From positions 3,596,001 to 3,660,000 of the forward strand of contig JBBPUQ010000002.1 in the NCBI GenBank assembly GCA_038501195.1: 64,000 nt of DNA, in the 5' to 3' direction. Source of the stretch: Nemania diffusa. Lineage: Eukaryota > Ascomycota > Sordariomycetes > Xylariales > Xylariaceae. Below, one piece after another: positions 24,697-35,393 of the stretch. A program made the translations under genes and the position numbers. The notes under the pieces are model-generated. The model was not told where the DNA came from and ran no database searches. It was given only the letters and a program-made list of their open reading frames with translations. Numbering within the stretch: the first letter of the stretch is position 1; each line of letters begins with the position of its first letter.

Positions 24697-26181
24697 ATGA
24701 AGTTCCCTCGAGTTGTATCAACCGTTGCCGGAAAGGGTATTCGCATTCGCACTCTGCACAGCCCAAGAAACGTACACTCCCCGACGACGATTGTGCGAGC
24801 GTTCTCTTCCTCGAGCGTTGCTGTCGCCAATGGCGCCGTGAACACGGCTACGGCTACCGGTTCGATAACGACGGCAAAGCCACAACAAACCCGACCAACA
24901 TGCCTTCATCCTCGACACTATCAACGAAACCTCACACTCCAGCCCCGAAGCCATAGAACATACGCCTCTTCCTCCTCATCTGACGCACCTCTCAACAGAA
25001 CCGCCCTCTATGACCTCCACCTCGCCCACGGTGCCAAGATGGTGCCGTTCGGCGGCTTCGAGATGCCCGTGCAATACTCAGGGCTTAGCGTGAGCGCCTC
25101 CCACCACTTCACCCGGGAAAAGGCATCGCTCTTCGACGTGGGCCACATGGTTCAACATCGGTTCGAGGGTCCAGGCGCGACAGCGTTTCTACAGCGTATC
25201 ACGCCCGCCAGCCTGGAGGCACTGCCGGCGCACCAGAGCACGCTGTCAGCGCTTCTGTGGCCCAAGACAGGCGGCATCGTCGACGACACGATCATCACAC
25301 GGCTCGGGCCCGAGATCTTCTACGTCGTGACCAACGCGGCGTGCCGGGAGAAGGACCTCGCGTACCTCGGCGAGCAGCTCGCGGCCTGGGGCGGCGCCGA
25401 GGTGCGCCACGAAGTCCTCGAGGGCTTCGGCCTCGTCGCGCTCCAGGGCCCCCTCGCCGAGGAGCTGCTAACACAAGTTCTGGAGGACCCGGCGGGCACG
25501 AACCTGCGGGAGCTCTACTTCGGGCAGAGCACTTTTGCGCGGCTCAAGGGCGCCGCAGAGCCGGCGCTCATCAGCCGCGGCGGCTACACGGGCGAGGACG
25601 GCTTCGAGATCATGCTCGCGCCGGCGGACACGGTGGCGGCGACGTCGGCGCTGCTCACGGCCGCGGGGCCCGAGCGGCTGCAGCTCGCGGGGCTCGGCGC
25701 GCGCGACAGCCTGCGCCTCGAGGCCGGCATGTGCCTCTACGGGCACGACCTCGACGACTCGACGACGCCCGTCGAGGGCTCGCTCGCCTGGATCATCGGC
25801 CGCGACCGCCGGGACCCCGCCCTGCCCGAGTCGGCCAAGTTCCACGGCGCCGACGTCGTGCTCGCGCAGCTGACGCCCAAGAGCAAGGGCGGCAGCGGCG
25901 TCGCGCGGCGGCGCGTCGGGCTCATCGTCGACGGCGCCCCCGCGCGCGAGCACACCGAGATCGTCTCCGCCGACGGCAAGGGCGACAGCCTCGGCGTCGT
26001 CACCAGCGGGTGTCCCAGCCCCACGCTCGGCAAGAACATCGCCATGGGCTACGTGCGGGACGGCATGCACAAGGCCGGCACCGAGGTCAATGTCCTCGTG
26101 CGCAACCGCCCCCGCAAGGCCGTCGTTACCAAGATGCCGTTTGTGCCGACCAAGTATTGGAAAGGGCCCCCTTCTGCGTAG
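24697..26181 (+). CDS. GCV1: glycine cleavage system T-protein (aminomethyltransferase), mitochondrial
   Basis: Single exon of 494 residues from the ATG at 24697 (an in-frame TTG at 24676 is not used). The first 90-100 residues are Arg/Ser/Thr-rich with almost no acid, a long mitochondrial presequence. The mature part begins at LNRTALYDLHLAHGAKMVPFGG. The catalytic aspartate region reads TGGIVDDTIIT; the folate-binding part includes RGGYTGEDGFE, GLGARDSLRLEAGMCLYGHDL and PVEGSLAWIIG; the end reads MPFVPTKYW. It transfers the methylene group from the H-protein lipoyl arm to tetrahydrofolate. The usual DVSHM motif reads DVGHM here. From about 25250 on, GC is far above that of the neighbours and third positions are almost all G/C, creating long antisense open frames that are shadows. 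Confidence 0.93.
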   Translation: MKFPRVVSTVAGKGIRIRTLHSPRNVHSPTTIVRAFSSSSVAVANGAVNTATATGSITTAKPQQTRPTCLHPRHYQRNLTLQPRSHRTYASSSSSDAPLNRTALYDLHLAHGAKMVPFGGFEMPVQYSGLSVSASHHFTREKASLFDVGHMVQHRFEGPGATAFLQRITPASLEALPAHQSTLSALLWPKTGGIVDDTIITRLGPEIFYVVTNAACREKDLAYLGEQLAAWGGAEVRHEVLEGFGLVALQGPLAEELLTQVLEDPAGTNLRELYFGQSTFARLKGAAEPALISRGGYTGEDGFEIMLAPADTVAATSALLTAAGPERLQLAGLGARDSLRLEAGMCLYGHDLDDSTTPVEGSLAWIIGRDRRDPALPESAKFHGADVVLAQLTPKSKGGSGVARRRVGLIVDGAPAREHTEIVSADGKGDSLGVVTSGCPSPTLGKNIAMGYVRDGMHKAGTEVNVLVRNRPRKAVVTKMPFVPTKYWKGPPSA

Positions 26182-26738
26182 ATTAGTTGGGTCGCCCAGG
26201 AACCCTGAGAGTGTATACTCATTCGGGATCGGAATGAGAAACTATTATTTAAATACGTACTACTCCTCTTGTAGCCGTGGCTATGGATACGGTATGATAT
26301 CATTCAGGTATGCATTTTGATTTTCTTGCTTTAACGACGGGCATTGATTCGGCCTGCCTTGATGGCGGCAGCTCGACTTTTTCAACATAATACGGTGTCG
26401 CGGAACGGTATACGAAAAGGGGATGACGAACAGGATTGCTTAGATATCCTCAACGAAGATCTAGATTATGAATACACTTGATTACATTACAACCATATCC
26501 CCCTTTTGAGTAGCTAAGTTATCACTCACGATATCAATTCTTCATCGAGAGACAATGTTGTAAACTTTTTATATTTTTTCTGCCTGACCAATAAATCCAT
26601 TTTGCAACCTGGTATCCAATTTCGCCTGCTTTCAATCAAATAAACAGTGGCCTTTTCATAGTTGTGGTATCTACCTACTTTCTCCCACCTTCTCACCTTA
26701 GTCTACCTCTACCACCTAACTACCCCCCTCATTCTTTC
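26182..26738. other. intergenic between convergent 3' ends
   Basis: About 560 bp between the T-protein stop and the luciferase-like gene stop. AT-rich with no gene. Confidence 0.55.
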
Positions 26739-27641
26739 TCATTGCGTTTCTCCAAGAAGGTCCATACGGATTTCTTTTGCGATAACCCACCACCCCGCGG
26801 CCTCGATGATCTGGCAAACGACCTTGAGCTCGTCCCTAGTCCTCGGAGCGTACACCATGGTGAATTGGCGAGGAACCGGCATCTTGAACAGGAAACAACG
26901 ACTAGTAAGGGGGTGTCGTTGGCCCCAACCCTTCTCGATGACCTCCTTGGCGTCCTCAGGGTGTAGGTTTAGATGCAGGGAGTGGTCTGAGTTGTGGACA
27001 TGGCAAATCTCGCCCTGGCAGGTGTTGTTGATCGGGTAGCGCGCGAAGAGACCTAGGCCGTGCTTCTCGAAACATGATGTTCCGATGCCAAGTTCCTCGG
27101 TGTGGATGAGTCCGTGGTTCTCTAGGATCCGGCGTAGAGCGAGGTAGCACTCCCTTGAGCCGAACTGGTTGACCTGTCGCTGCGGAGCAATGCCAACGAC
27201 GGACGGCCGCGGGCCACACCGGAAGGGTAGCGGTTTCTTGTGTAAGATTCCGCTTGCCGGCGTTGCCGTCTGGTCCGAGGGCAGCGGGTCGAAGGGGTCG
27301 CGGAGGGCCCAGAGCTTTAACCAATTGATGCGGACGTAGCCCACGAAGGTCGAAGGCGTGCCACCTGGGCCGAGATTAATGAAGTTTTGGTAGTCGTTAT
27401 GTACAAACAGGATAGCTGTGGCTAGGCCGATCACCAAGGCTACCGTGGCTGGCTGGAGGAACTGAATAGAGAAGATGAGGGAGGCGGAGAGGATGAAGAT
27501 TGTAGGCCCATCGAGCGTAACGGTTAGCGAGTCCTGTTTTATCGTCACGCTGAAGAATGGAGGTGCGCTACTCTCGATAGGAGGGGACTCGGTAACCAGA
27601 GATTGGGTGCTCAGGTTCGCCTGGGTAAGAGACATCGCCAT
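26739..27641 (-). CDS. luciferase-like domain (DUF5519-type) fungal membrane protein
   Basis: Single exon of 300 residues starting MAMSLTQANL. Two hydrophobic segments at about 45-82 (TIFILSASLIFSIQFL and ATVALVIGLATAILFV) suggest membrane insertion. The C-terminal half has the family landmarks GLFARYPI, GEICHVHNSDHSLHLNLHPEDA, VIEKGWGQRHPL and FTMVYAPRT, shared by a fungal family annotated as luciferase domain proteins. Despite that name, light emission is not known for these proteins and the reaction is unknown. No neighbour hints at function; it is convergent with the T-protein gene. Family call is from memory of the motifs; function is not assigned. Confidence 0.75.
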   Translation of the reverse strand: MAMSLTQANLSTQSLVTESPPIESSAPPFFSVTIKQDSLTVTLDGPTIFILSASLIFSIQFLQPATVALVIGLATAILFVHNDYQNFINLGPGGTPSTFVGYVRINWLKLWALRDPFDPLPSDQTATPASGILHKKPLPFRCGPRPSVVGIAPQRQVNQFGSRECYLALRRILENHGLIHTEELGIGTSCFEKHGLGLFARYPINNTCQGEICHVHNSDHSLHLNLHPEDAKEVIEKGWGQRHPLTSRCFLFKMPVPRQFTMVYAPRTRDELKVVCQIIEAAGWWVIAKEIRMDLLGETQ

Positions 27642-30600
27642 AATGGTTGCTGCCCAACGTGAAGATCGGTTTATTGAGAGAAGATGACGAATGCTTGAAG
27701 TTATACAAGCTAGGTTTCACTAGACCAGATGGTAGTTACTAGGTACTAAACAAAAATGAGATATGGTAAGCAGTAAGAAGACATCAACCTAGGAGAAAAA
27801 AAAGGAAAAATGTCAAGGAACCTTGGAGGTCTGTCTAATAACACTTTAGGTAGGCCCTGTACCTGCATACAGGCAAGGAAAGTCGGTGCGTGGTGCGAAT
27901 GGGAACCCCTTTATGTATGGAGGCATCTTCAAGGTTCGTCCTCCTAGCATGCACTTTGCTGCAAGAGGTCAAGTGACTGACGATGCTTGTACATGTTGGT
28001 CGACCCAGGTTAGATTGCCCGCTGGTGAGCGATGACCGGCTCTGTGATGTCAAGCCGAGTGTGATTGGGCCAGCTGCTAGGCCAATGATGTTTTCATGAC
28101 AATTACCAAACCACTGATCACCGATCGTACTCGAGAGAGCCACTGTTGTTCAAAGACTTACCTAGTCCCGTGCCACCTGGATAGTATAGGTCAGGAGTTC
28201 TGGAACAATTCATCCAAGACCAATTGCTGGGGTTTTTAGGTCGGGCACAACAGCTTAGTGTGTCTTTGGTTGCCCGTGGCAAAAGAAAACTATAAGTACA
28301 CAGACAGCTGGTAGGTAATGGCGACCCATATTTTGCAACGCCGGGTTGTTTGATAACCGGTGTACAGGAGATTCGGTAACGAAGACCACAACCCACGTAC
28401 CGCCTGTTTTGTTAGGCGAACTGGTGATACCCGGGTCATGTCTCGGCGGCCACCAGCGGTTGGTGGCATGCGTCACGCGGCTGCATCGTCCACCCCCGTA
28501 TTCGGAGCGCCTCGTTCGGGCTCGTCACGGTCATTCGACCTAGACTGGAAGAGGCTTCCCCGGCTGCGTTACCTGAGTGGCCTCTGGGCAATCCAGATCC
28601 AATGCACAGCGGCTCACGATGCGGTGACAGCGAAGCTGAGGCGTGGTCTTGCAGCCAGCCGCCGGGCGTCGGTACCAATGAGAGAGTTGAATTGAGACGA
28701 CCCAATCAGAGGTCTCCTATAGAGTTGCTGTAGTGTGCAGCCGGCAGAAGATAGGCCGTAGGACGGGTTAGATATCGTTCGACCCCCGTTCGACCTAGAA
28801 CTCCGTAAGCGGCAGCGAAGGTCCTTGCATTGTACGGGATTGGGAACGGAGGTCGCGTGAGGTGGCACTGTCGTGGGTTCTCTTCTTTTTGCTTTTAATC
28901 GTCTTTTCCTACCTTGCCAATGAAGCTTGGGGGAGCATGGTTAATGGATGCGATCACCTGCATCTCTACTGTCTACAGTAATGTACCTAAGTAGTATTTC
29001 ATATATCCATTTACACATATAGTTGCACCTATACCCTACATGATAAGAGCGGGTCAGAGTCAACGTGCCAAGAAACCACAGACACCCTGTAGTTTGTAAC
29101 TTTTGTATAATAATCTTATGTTTATATATTAAAATCAATATTAATATAACCGACTGGCCTCTGCTTATACAAAAAAAATTATTTATAACGGTTTTCCTTT
29201 TTTTTTTTCTATTTTATTTGGCTGCTCGGTCAGCCTTTGAAGTACTAGTGTTTAGGTATAATAGGGCGTGTGCGGTTTTTTGGCACGTTGACTCTGAGTC
29301 GGTGGAATCTCCTTTTATATCCACTTTTTGCAGTTAACACTTACGTAGATAACAACCTACTCAATTTGCCTCTTTAAATTTTGAAGTCTGATGCATGCTA
29401 CTGCGTACATACTGCGTACCGAGCACGAATGCTTGCTTTTGTGTATCAATAATCTTATTAAACATCTAAGGAGCATATAGAATACAGATAGCATGCAGAC
29501 TACCTCATACTAGGTAATCAACTTCTTACATCTAGCTCCTGATTCCTGCAGGAAAGAAAATACCTATCTCTTTTTCTTGTGCTGGTCTTTTAAGCTGCTA
29601 TTCTTACCTTCCTACGCATAGCCGGCCTACCAGGTAGCGTAACACTATAGGTAGGTAGCCCACTTAAATTATCTTTACTACAACCCACCTACAGTAGTCC
29701 CGAAAATGGAGATTAGCATCGACATGGTCTTTTTTCGGATGATAGCACCACGAATCAGTGCCACACTTTACTGTTCAGGATAAAAGTTTTCGAATAGTTT
29801 GTGTATATGCATGAGGCTAGGCGAAAATGTAGGTTTTGCCTGGCTCTAATATGTCAGCCAACATGGAGGTATGATCTGTACCTTACCTTAGGTAGGTTAG
29901 GTATGTACATGTAGGTACGCATGCGGAGGTAAGTAGGTACAGAGTACACTAAGGCACTAAATAAGGAGCAAACCCCGATCGGGTTAGGGGGCAACGGTGG
30001 CCGTAGCGCATGGGGTTACAACGGGCTGCAATGGGTGCCGGTTGCTCGTGGCAATGGTGCAAAGTGGGCTTGGCGAGCTGTGAGTGGCCATGCCGAAGTG
30101 GTTGTTGATTAAGTGGACGAAAACAGGGCAGCTGGCCAGTCCCCACGCACCGTCATATTTTCCTTGGGTATTCTAGCCCCTAGCCAAGGTTAAACCGGTT
30201 TCCGTAAGTGCTGTAATGTCCTGTCTATTAGGTTGTCCAGGCGTCCAGGCGAGAGTATAGGAGAACTTGGAGTTCTTGTCGTCCATGTTTCCATTCTTTG
30301 GCGCTTCAACATCTATGTGACAAGTAATTTGGGCTATTTGGAGTATCTTCTTTGTTCCTGAGCCCCGACGCATGCTTTTCGCATTTCCACGCACCTACAA
30401 AACATTGCTAGTTTCGGGTTAACGCCGCTACGCTACGCTGCACCTCGCGTCGTCATCGTCATATCGTCACTAATACAAAATATCGGACCCCATCCTCCTC
30501 TCTTACACTCAACCCAACTCGATCGAGAGAAGGCTGCGCCGTCACGAGACCTACCAGTTAGAGGATAGAAGACGTTCTTGTCAACCCGGTTCGTCACGCA

Positions 30601-30695
30601 ATTTTCTTTTCAAACAATCCCAAATCAATTCTACAGAATATTCATCCGGTGCACTCCCTAACGTTGCTGCCGTTAGCTCCCCGCGGCGTCCCATC
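27642..30695. other. 3-kb intergenic region
   Basis: No gene is supported. 28390-28870 is GC-richer with several short open frames on both strands but no family match. 28960-29340 is strongly AT-rich with long A/T runs (for example near 29171 and 29201). 29640-29941 holds clustered TAGGTA motifs. The last 300 bp are the leader of the DUF3405 gene. Confidence 0.5.
29881..29941. repeat. cluster of TAGGTA / TACCTA motifs
   Basis: Within 61 bp the motif AGGTA (or its complement) occurs six times, including CCTTAGGTAGGTTAGGTA and ATGTAGGTACG. It belongs to the dispersed motif family seen across the spacers. Confidence 0.6.
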
Positions 30696-33305
30696 ATGGC
30701 TGGTCGTCTACCCTGGAACGTAGGAGGCCGTTCACGCCATAGCCGCCAAATCCAGCTCCCTTTATACGAAAAACCTCGCACTCCTAGTAGAGAGCGCCTC
30801 ACTAATGACTCTTACGACGATTCCGATTATGACGAATACTCCACCACATCATCACCAGACACAGGCAACTCGCGCCAGACGTCCATCACATCGTCTCTCA
30901 CCGTTCCAATTTTAGCCAAGCCGCGTCTTCCTGTTTCGCGGGGGCCGGCGCGGCCTTACTTCTATCGATTGCCGAATAAGGTCATTCGATACCTCTGCTT
31001 CGGCCTTGTGTCTTTCATTGTCCTGTTGATCTTGACATTAGCCCGCGCGAGCCATAACGAAAACAAAGCATACGCCGAGGGCAAGATAGCGAAAAAGCCG
31101 CCCGCCCCCCATATATGGGAATCATATCCCTACCTTATGAGGTACTATGGTGGCATAAGGAATCTAGCCCCAATCACCCAGAACACACCAGAATATCCGC
31201 GGGCCGAGGACGAGTTGCCCTTAGACAAGCTGGAGTACATCCCAGGTGTCCAGGCCCCTGACCCTACTACAAACCTGAAGCGAAGCATTCCCTCGAGCAA
31301 AGTGTTTGCCACACATCCCCAAAGTATTTTCAAAACATCGCCCGAAAGTTTCAATGAGTGTTTTTTGGACAGCGAAAAGAAGATTCGGGTGCCGCCAATT
31401 CGATACTATGAAGGCCGGCCCAATGGCTTTCCAGATGCTGTCCTAGGATCCCATGAGCTTCTTGGGGTCTCCGATGATATCTGCTTTGAGCGCTATGGTA
31501 GATATAGCCCCTACGGTCTTGGATACTCTGCCCGATCCGGCGGTCTGGGCACTGGAGAGCACGGCGACACGGAAGGGATCGAGTCAACCTGGGAAACAGT
31601 GCCGCGTGTCGATTGGAAATCGGTGAACTGGGCCGATATTCAACGAAAATGCTATCTAACAAATGCCGCCCGCTACAAGCCTTTACCAGCAAGGCAACCC
31701 ATGCCACATGGTTTCTATGTCGATGAAGGCAATACTGCTAAGAGCCTTAGTGTTCGTGACACCACATCCAACGCATCCCCGCAGCCTAGTCCTGGAAGCA
31801 CTGAAACAGAAAAAACAACGGAAAAACAAACGGGAAAACCAGCTGAGCCGCCCACAAAGGAAGGTCCTAAGGCAGCCAAGGGTAATGTCTTGTCTCGAAC
31901 TGCCGTGGTTGTACGATGCTGGGACGAATTTTTCTGGAAAGAGGAAGATGTTATGAATATGCGTTCTTTGATCACTGAACTGGTGCTAGCTTCAGGCGGT
32001 CGTTATGACGTTCACCTCCTCGTTCAAGTCAAGAACGATGCAGCCTATCCAATTTGGGCTGATTCAGACACTTACCAACGTCGAATTGAAGAAGCTATTC
32101 CCGCGGAGTTTCGCGGTATTGTCACATTCTGGACAGAAACCCAGATGCTAGCTCTCTACCAGGGTATATATGATCTCTGGGCCCGGGGACCAGGTCTACC
32201 TGTCCATGGCGTTTACCGTGGATTGCAAATGGCCATGCAATATTTTGCCTACCAGCACCCAGAGTACGATTACTTTTGGCAGTGGGAGATGGACATCCGT
32301 TATACTGGCCACTACTATGACCTATTCTCTAAAATGGAGAGATGGACCAGAGAGCAGCCAAGAAAAGGACTCTGGGAACGAAATGCTCGGTTCTACCTAC
32401 CATCGGTACATGGGTCATGGGAAGACTTCAAACAGATGGCCAGGGTGCAGACCGAGATGGGTGTTAAAGGAACCGACAATGTGTGGGATGGAATACCAGG
32501 CTCTGAAAGGGATCATCAAAGGAATCGTGGGGATAAGCCAATCTGGGGCCCCGAACGACCTAAGGATCCGAAGGATTGGTTTGATGCGGAAAACGATCCC
32601 ACACCGCCAACTACATACGAAAAAGATAAATACGTGTGGGGTGTGGGTGAAGAGGCTGATTATATCACGTTCAACCCACTGTTTGACCCCGAGAACACTT
32701 CTTGGGGCCTTGCGGATGACATTACTGGTTATAATGAGGGGGACGGTAACGGAAAACCCCCACGGCGCGCCCAAATTATCACAGCCTCCCGCATGTCCCG
32801 CCGGCTCCTCCTCACTATGCACAAAGAAACCGCTTTCCTGAAACACCACGCCTTTCCCGAGATGTGGCCGGGTTCAGTGGCTTTACACCACGGCTTCAAA
32901 GCCGTGTTTGTACCCCATCCGCTATACGTCGACCGCGAGTGGCCGACGGAGGTCCTCGCACAGATTCTCAACAACGGCAAGAACGGCGCCAGCGGTGGTT
33001 CGCGCTCTTCAGTATTTGGTGACCGGGAACACAACCTTGAAGGATTGACCTGGTTCTACCGTTCCCCCTTTTCGCCACGTTTGTTCCGCCGGTGGCTCGG
33101 TCTCTCCATCGACAATATCGGCGGTGAGGAGTTCGAGCTCGTTGTCGACGAGAGCAAGGATGGGTCCAATATCGGGGAGATGCGCGGCGGCGAGGGCCGC
33201 ATGTGTCTTCCGCCTATGCTCGTCCACCCCGTCAAAGACGTCGAGCTTGCTGTCGAAGAACAGTTGCCCGAAGTCACAATCCCGGAATCCGACCCGGCAG
33301 CCTAG
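30696..33305 (+). CDS. DUF3405 family type II membrane protein
   Basis: Single exon of 869 residues. A Ser/Thr-rich, acidic N-terminal cytosolic part of about 95 residues precedes one transmembrane segment at about 99-116 (YLCFGLVSFIVLLILTLA). A large lumenal or external domain follows. It contains TAVVVRCWDEFFWKEEDVMNMRSL, HLLVQVKNDAAYPIW, YDYFWQWEMDIRYTGHYYDL, and a late KHHAFPEMWPGSVALHHG. These are landmarks of the fungal DUF3405 family. The topology and the WEMDIR acidic motif are like Golgi glycosyltransferases with a DxD-type metal site, so a glycosylation role is plausible but unproven. A low-complexity Thr/Glu/Lys linker sits at about 365-400. Start codon context TCATCATGG is good. 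Confidence 0.85.
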   Translation: MAGRLPWNVGGRSRHSRQIQLPLYEKPRTPSRERLTNDSYDDSDYDEYSTTSSPDTGNSRQTSITSSLTVPILAKPRLPVSRGPARPYFYRLPNKVIRYLCFGLVSFIVLLILTLARASHNENKAYAEGKIAKKPPAPHIWESYPYLMRYYGGIRNLAPITQNTPEYPRAEDELPLDKLEYIPGVQAPDPTTNLKRSIPSSKVFATHPQSIFKTSPESFNECFLDSEKKIRVPPIRYYEGRPNGFPDAVLGSHELLGVSDDICFERYGRYSPYGLGYSARSGGLGTGEHGDTEGIESTWETVPRVDWKSVNWADIQRKCYLTNAARYKPLPARQPMPHGFYVDEGNTAKSLSVRDTTSNASPQPSPGSTETEKTTEKQTGKPAEPPTKEGPKAAKGNVLSRTAVVVRCWDEFFWKEEDVMNMRSLITELVLASGGRYDVHLLVQVKNDAAYPIWADSDTYQRRIEEAIPAEFRGIVTFWTETQMLALYQGIYDLWARGPGLPVHGVYRGLQMAMQYFAYQHPEYDYFWQWEMDIRYTGHYYDLFSKMERWTREQPRKGLWERNARFYLPSVHGSWEDFKQMARVQTEMGVKGTDNVWDGIPGSERDHQRNRGDKPIWGPERPKDPKDWFDAENDPTPPTTYEKDKYVWGVGEEADYITFNPLFDPENTSWGLADDITGYNEGDGNGKPPRRAQIITASRMSRRLLLTMHKETAFLKHHAFPEMWPGSVALHHGFKAVFVPHPLYVDREWPTEVLAQILNNGKNGASGGSRSSVFGDREHNLEGLTWFYRSPFSPRLFRRWLGLSIDNIGGEEFELVVDESKDGSNIGEMRGGEGRMCLPPMLVHPVKDVELAVEEQLPEVTIPESDPAA

Positions 33306-34181
33306 CGGGTCGGGCGAACCCACCAAAGGTACTGCTTTATATTGCATTGCATGATGGTTTCTACTTATTGTCTGTCTCGCCAATGAATATACATATGAAG
33401 GTCAGGCATGGTGAGGCGTTGGCTGGAACGATGGGGCGCTTGGCATAACTCTTATTTTCTAATTTTCCGCATCGAGTGTTGTGCGCATATGGAACGGCGA
33501 GTCCGTGATTTCGGATGATAGGGAACTACCTAGGTTCTAGATACCCGTACATACTGCTAGGAGTGGGTATTTTGCATGTATTCGCAAAAGCGAACACAGT
33601 TGGTTTTCTTCGACATGTATATATCCCCCTTGATAGTAACATCTTGTACAAATAACGATAGGACGTGTTTTCAAAGCTTAGAGGCAGTCGGTGGATGGTA
33701 TGGTTAGCACAAACTACACAGCTAGCCCATTCATGATATATAAAGATGAATATAATGAGCCTAGATGGCTTCATATCAGTTTTACTTTATTCTCAGATTA
33801 CTGGCTTGAGCTCGTGTGAGAGTTCGTCCTATCTACGTGATAAGCTTCGGAATCTGCTATCGCTCTAGTGACATGTTAAGGGCGTAAAAGCTCGTGGTAT
33901 AGACGTCTTGCAGCTGCCGTCATCTAGTGTTTAGAATAGACGACCGGCTCAGCCTGTCTCTAGCGAGACAAATAGACAGCCACGTATTCCAGCACTCGGC
34001 CAACTCACACGAAACGTGAGTATAACTTATAGTACACGTCAGATGGAGCGAAATTGGAGCTGCGGAGCCCGGCACAGGGCCGTGGGGGTATCGTAGTATA
34101 ATGGACGACAACGGTGGTAGTACATGTTAGATATAGCATATAATCTCCCTTTGTTTTCCCTTTCTTTCCCTCCTCAGATCC
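33306..34181. other. intergenic between DUF3405 and CUS2-like genes
   Basis: Convergent 3' flanks of about 875 bp, AT-rich; short ORFs only, with nothing recognised. Confidence 0.55.
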
Positions 34182-35393
34182 TCAATCCTCGTGGTCGGCG
34201 CCGGAGTCCTTGTCGGAACGGCGGAACTTCTCCTTGCCGGAGGCGACGGCAGCGCGCACGATGCGGCCGTCGAACGAGCGGCCGTCCATGAGGTCGACGC
34301 AGGCGGCGGCGGCCTCGGGGGTCTTGAACTTGACGCTGGCGACGCCGTCCTCCTCGAGGTCGTAGAGCACGACGTTGGTCACGTCGCCGAGCTTGGCGCA
34401 CTCGTCGCGGATGTCCTCCTTGATGTCCAGCATGGCGGCCGGGTCCTCATCGAGCTCGCGCAGCGTGAACATGTGGCGCAGCACGACGATGCGGCCCTTC
34501 GGCGGCGCCTGCGCCGCGTCATCGTTGAGCTGCGCGCCGAAGGGGCTGTCGATCTCGTCGTCGCCCCAGTCGGCGACCCTGGCGTCGAGCTTCTTCGTGC
34601 GCTTCTTGATCTTCTCCTTGTCCTGGTCGCGGGCCTTGTCCCGCGGCTTGCCGGCGCCCGTTATGTGGTTGCTGCGGTTGGCGGCGGCCGTATTGTTGCC
34701 GCCTTGCTCCCCACCACCACCAATGCCAGCCTCGCCCTCGCCCTCCCGGTCGTAGTGCGTCTTCTTGTATTTTGACTCGGCGGCCTGCACGCGCATGCGC
34801 CCGCTCGACAGGCCCGATGCGGTGTATCTGAAGTCGGTGTCGTCGAGCAGCATGATGGCCATCTCGACGCTCTGGGGTTTGAAGAAGACGACCAGCCCGT
34901 CGCCCTGGAGGTTGCCCTTGTCGTCGGTGTAGAGCTTGATGCGCGGCAGGCCGCTGTCGATCTCCTCGGCGATGATGCCGCACTTGCGCGAGAAGACGTC
35001 GTGCACCTCGGCGACGGTCGCGTCGAGCGGCAGGCCGGTGACGTAGACGGCGGTGTTCTGGCGCGGGGGCGGCGGGCCCTTCTGCCTCTTGCTGGCGTGC
35101 TGCTCCGCGGGGCCGTTCTTCCGCTTCTTGTTGGCGTGGCCGCCACTGTTGCTGCTATTGTCGTCGTCGGCGCTGCCGCCGCCGCCGTAGGCTGACTGCT
35201 GTTGGGCGAGGAGCTCTTCGTCGATGCTGGGGATCCATCGCCGCAGCTGCGCGTCCCATTCAAATTCGGACCCGTCGTCGAGGACGCCAATGAACTTGCT
35301 ATCGAGGCGAGAGAAGGAGATGCGCTGGTCGCTGTCGAATTCGTGCGGGTCGGTGGGAAAGGGCAAGCCGGGTGGTGGCTCCAAGTCAGCCAT
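34182..35393 (-). CDS. CUS2: Cus2 / Tat-SF1-like U2 snRNP splicing factor
   Basis: Single exon of 403 residues starting MADLEPPPGLPFPTD. A short WW-like segment (FEWDAQLRRWIPSIDEE) is followed by a basic, low-complexity linker. RRM1 follows at about 113-205 (TAVYVTGLPLDATVAEVHDVF and GDGLVVFFKPQSVEMAIMLLD). A Lys/Arg-rich segment precedes the C-terminal UHM-type RRM at about 300-390 (RIVVLRHMFTLRELDED, GVASVKFKTPEAAAACVDLM, DGRSFDGRIVRAAV). Cus2/HTATSF1 helps refold U2 snRNA and binds SF3b1 during prespliceosome assembly in the nucleus. Unlike its neighbours the gene is very GC-rich, with strong G/C third positions, which produces long antisense open frames. Orthology to Cus2 rather than another UHM protein is likely, not certain. 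Confidence 0.85.
   Translation of the reverse strand: MADLEPPPGLPFPTDPHEFDSDQRISFSRLDSKFIGVLDDGSEFEWDAQLRRWIPSIDEELLAQQQSAYGGGGSADDDNSSNSGGHANKKRKNGPAEQHASKRQKGPPPPRQNTAVYVTGLPLDATVAEVHDVFSRKCGIIAEEIDSGLPRIKLYTDDKGNLQGDGLVVFFKPQSVEMAIMLLDDTDFRYTASGLSSGRMRVQAAESKYKKTHYDREGEGEAGIGGGGEQGGNNTAAANRSNHITGAGKPRDKARDQDKEKIKKRTKKLDARVADWGDDEIDSPFGAQLNDDAAQAPPKGRIVVLRHMFTLRELDEDPAAMLDIKEDIRDECAKLGDVTNVVLYDLEEDGVASVKFKTPEAAAACVDLMDGRSFDGRIVRAAVASGKEKFRRSDKDSGADHED

Noticed and set aside
25257..26186. 309-codon plus-strand frame and 200-codon minus-strand frame (25468-26070) over the T-protein gene
   Set aside because: They are Arg/Ala-rich shadows caused by the G/C-ending codons of GCV1; no family features and no own start context.
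28760..28810. tRNA-like GTTCGACC words
   Set aside because: No acceptor stem, no A box and no anticodon arm at the required spacing.
34191..34775. 194-codon plus-strand frame opposite the CUS2-like gene
   Set aside because: Repetitive Val/Ala/Glu composition typical of the antisense of a GC-rich gene; the minus strand has two clear RRMs.
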